Shown one piece after another: positions 4,664-5,358 of a stretch of 5,358 nucleotides of DNA. The notes below the pieces were generated by a model, which saw only the letters and a program-made list of their open reading frames with translations, did not search any database and had not been told where the DNA came from. Numbering within the stretch: the first letter of the stretch is position 1; the number at the start of each line of letters is the position of its first letter. Position numbers and translations under genes: made by a program. Source of the stretch: an uncultured Acetatifactor sp. (lineage in GTDB: Bacteria; Bacillota; Clostridia; Lachnospirales; Lachnospiraceae); assembly GCA_948496895.1 (NCBI GenBank), contig CAOOJO010000223.1:1-5358 (forward strand). Direction: 5' to 3'.

Positions 4664-5358
4664 TTAGGCGGTATCATTTTCCTCCTCCTCGCCAGGACGG
4701 GTCAGCTGCCGGATCCAGCGGAAGCTGTTGCCGTACACGGCAGCCGGGATGCACTTCAGGTACTGATCCGCGTTCAGCACCAGCAGCACCACCACCGGGG
4801 AAGCGTTCCAGAGGAAAGCGCTGGCAAAGGACAGCGGGATGACGATGCCCCAGATGACGATCAAATCCATGATCATCACATACCGGGTGTCCCCGCCGCC
4901 GCAGATGACGCCGGTATTCATGCACATCTGGTAGGACATTACCACCAGCACGGTGGACTCGATCAGGATAAAGACGTCGGCCAGCTCCCTGGTCTGGGGC
5001 TCCAGCGAATAAAGCCCCAGGAGAGGGATGCGGATAAAGAACAGCGCCGCTCCTAACAGGATGCCGATACCGAGGAACAGCACCTGGAACGTCCTGGTGT
5101 ATTCCCGGATTTTGGCCAGGTTCCCCGTGCCCACAGTCTTCCCCGTCAGCACGGCGGCAGCGGAGGAGGCTCCCACGGACGTCACCTTCAGGAACAGGAA
5201 GATAGTGGAGGAGATGGAGTGGGCCGCGATGGCGCTGGAGGACATATGCCCCAGGATGACAGTCTGCAGGGCTGTGTTGCAGCCCCAGAGAAATCCGGTG
5301 GCCACCACCGGGAGGCTGACACGCACGTAGTCTTTCGCCAGCATCGAGTCGATGCGGA
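4664..5358 (-). CDS. MATE family efflux transporter, C-terminal half (5' partial)
   Basis: C-terminal part of a MATE (multidrug and toxic compound extrusion) membrane transporter, which exports cationic drugs or metabolites in exchange for sodium ions or protons. The frame stays open past the Met at 5344 to the window edge, so the N-terminal half lies outside; full proteins are about 450 residues and some 230 are seen here. Counting from that Met, hydrophobic helices appear at about 9-31, 38-64, 86-106, 122-143, 155-178 and 183-204. The family signature GVICGGGDTRYVM (145-157) matches the well-conserved G-x-x-x-G-G-G-D-T-x of MATE proteins. After the last helix a short charged tail ends in EEEENDTA. 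The gene is convergent with the ridA-like gene; no terminator hairpin is visible in the eight-base gap or directly after. Row-sampled GC (about 65%) resembles the SGNH gene. The family call is firm; the substrate cannot be inferred. Confidence 0.9.
   Translation of the reverse strand, partial: RIDSMLAKDYVRVSLPVVATGFLWGCNTALQTVILGHMSSSAIAAHSISSTIFLFLKVTSVGASSAAAVLTGKTVGTGNLAKIREYTRTFQVLFLGIGILLGAALFFIRIPLLGLYSLEPQTRELADVFILIESTVLVVMSYQMCMNTGVICGGGDTRYVMIMDLIVIWGIVIPLSFASAFLWNASPVVVLLVLNADQYLKCIPAAVYGNSFRWIRQLTRPGEEEENDTA

Noticed and set aside
4652..5056. A plus-strand open frame rich in His, Asp and Gln opposite the MATE gene
   Set aside because: Low-complexity translation is the antisense of membrane-helix codons; the minus frame carries the MATE signature.

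Overview
The window reads as part of a chromosome of a GC-rich Clostridia member, most likely Lachnospiraceae. This is inferred from strong AGGAGG-type ribosome binding sites, a BlaR1-like M56 protein with an unusual extracytoplasmic region, a YafY/WYL regulator, a MATE exporter and an Rpn-type C-terminal fragment. No rRNA, tRNA, CRISPR array or complete mobile element is visible.

Layout, left to right. (1) 3-2012, plus: 3' part of an M56 (BlaR1/MecR1-like) membrane metalloprotease gene whose beginning lies outside the window. It keeps the HExxH zinc site, but where BlaR1 has a penicillin-binding sensor it has a middle domain followed by two copies of a DUF-like domain on GQ-rich linkers. (2) 2068-2796, plus: a cytoplasmic SGNH/GDSL hydrolase with a TATAAT box just upstream and a strong intrinsic terminator just downstream, so probably a single-gene unit. 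(3) 2940-3218, plus: a short ORF matching only the C-terminal end of Rpn-family (PD-(D/E)XK nuclease / 'putative transposase') proteins, with its own ribosome binding site. It is either decay debris or an orphan of the short intragenic Rpn product. (4) 3304-3335: a perfect 13-6-13 bp inverted repeat beside the promoter of (5) yafY-like 3365-4279, an HTH + WYL regulator. (6) ridA-like 4281-4655 starts one base after the yafY-like stop and is almost certainly co-translated with it. (7) 4664-5358, minus: C-terminal half of a MATE exporter, convergent with ridA-like and cut by the right window edge.

How the genes may work together: the yafY-like/ridA-like pair looks like a small self-regulated operon with a clear candidate operator; its inducer and the RidA substrate cannot be read from the sequence. 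The M56, SGNH and MATE genes look like independent neighbours. The points most worth following up are the duplicated sensor region of the M56 protein, the orphan Rpn C-terminal ORF, the palindromic operator, and the altered active site of the RidA-like protein.
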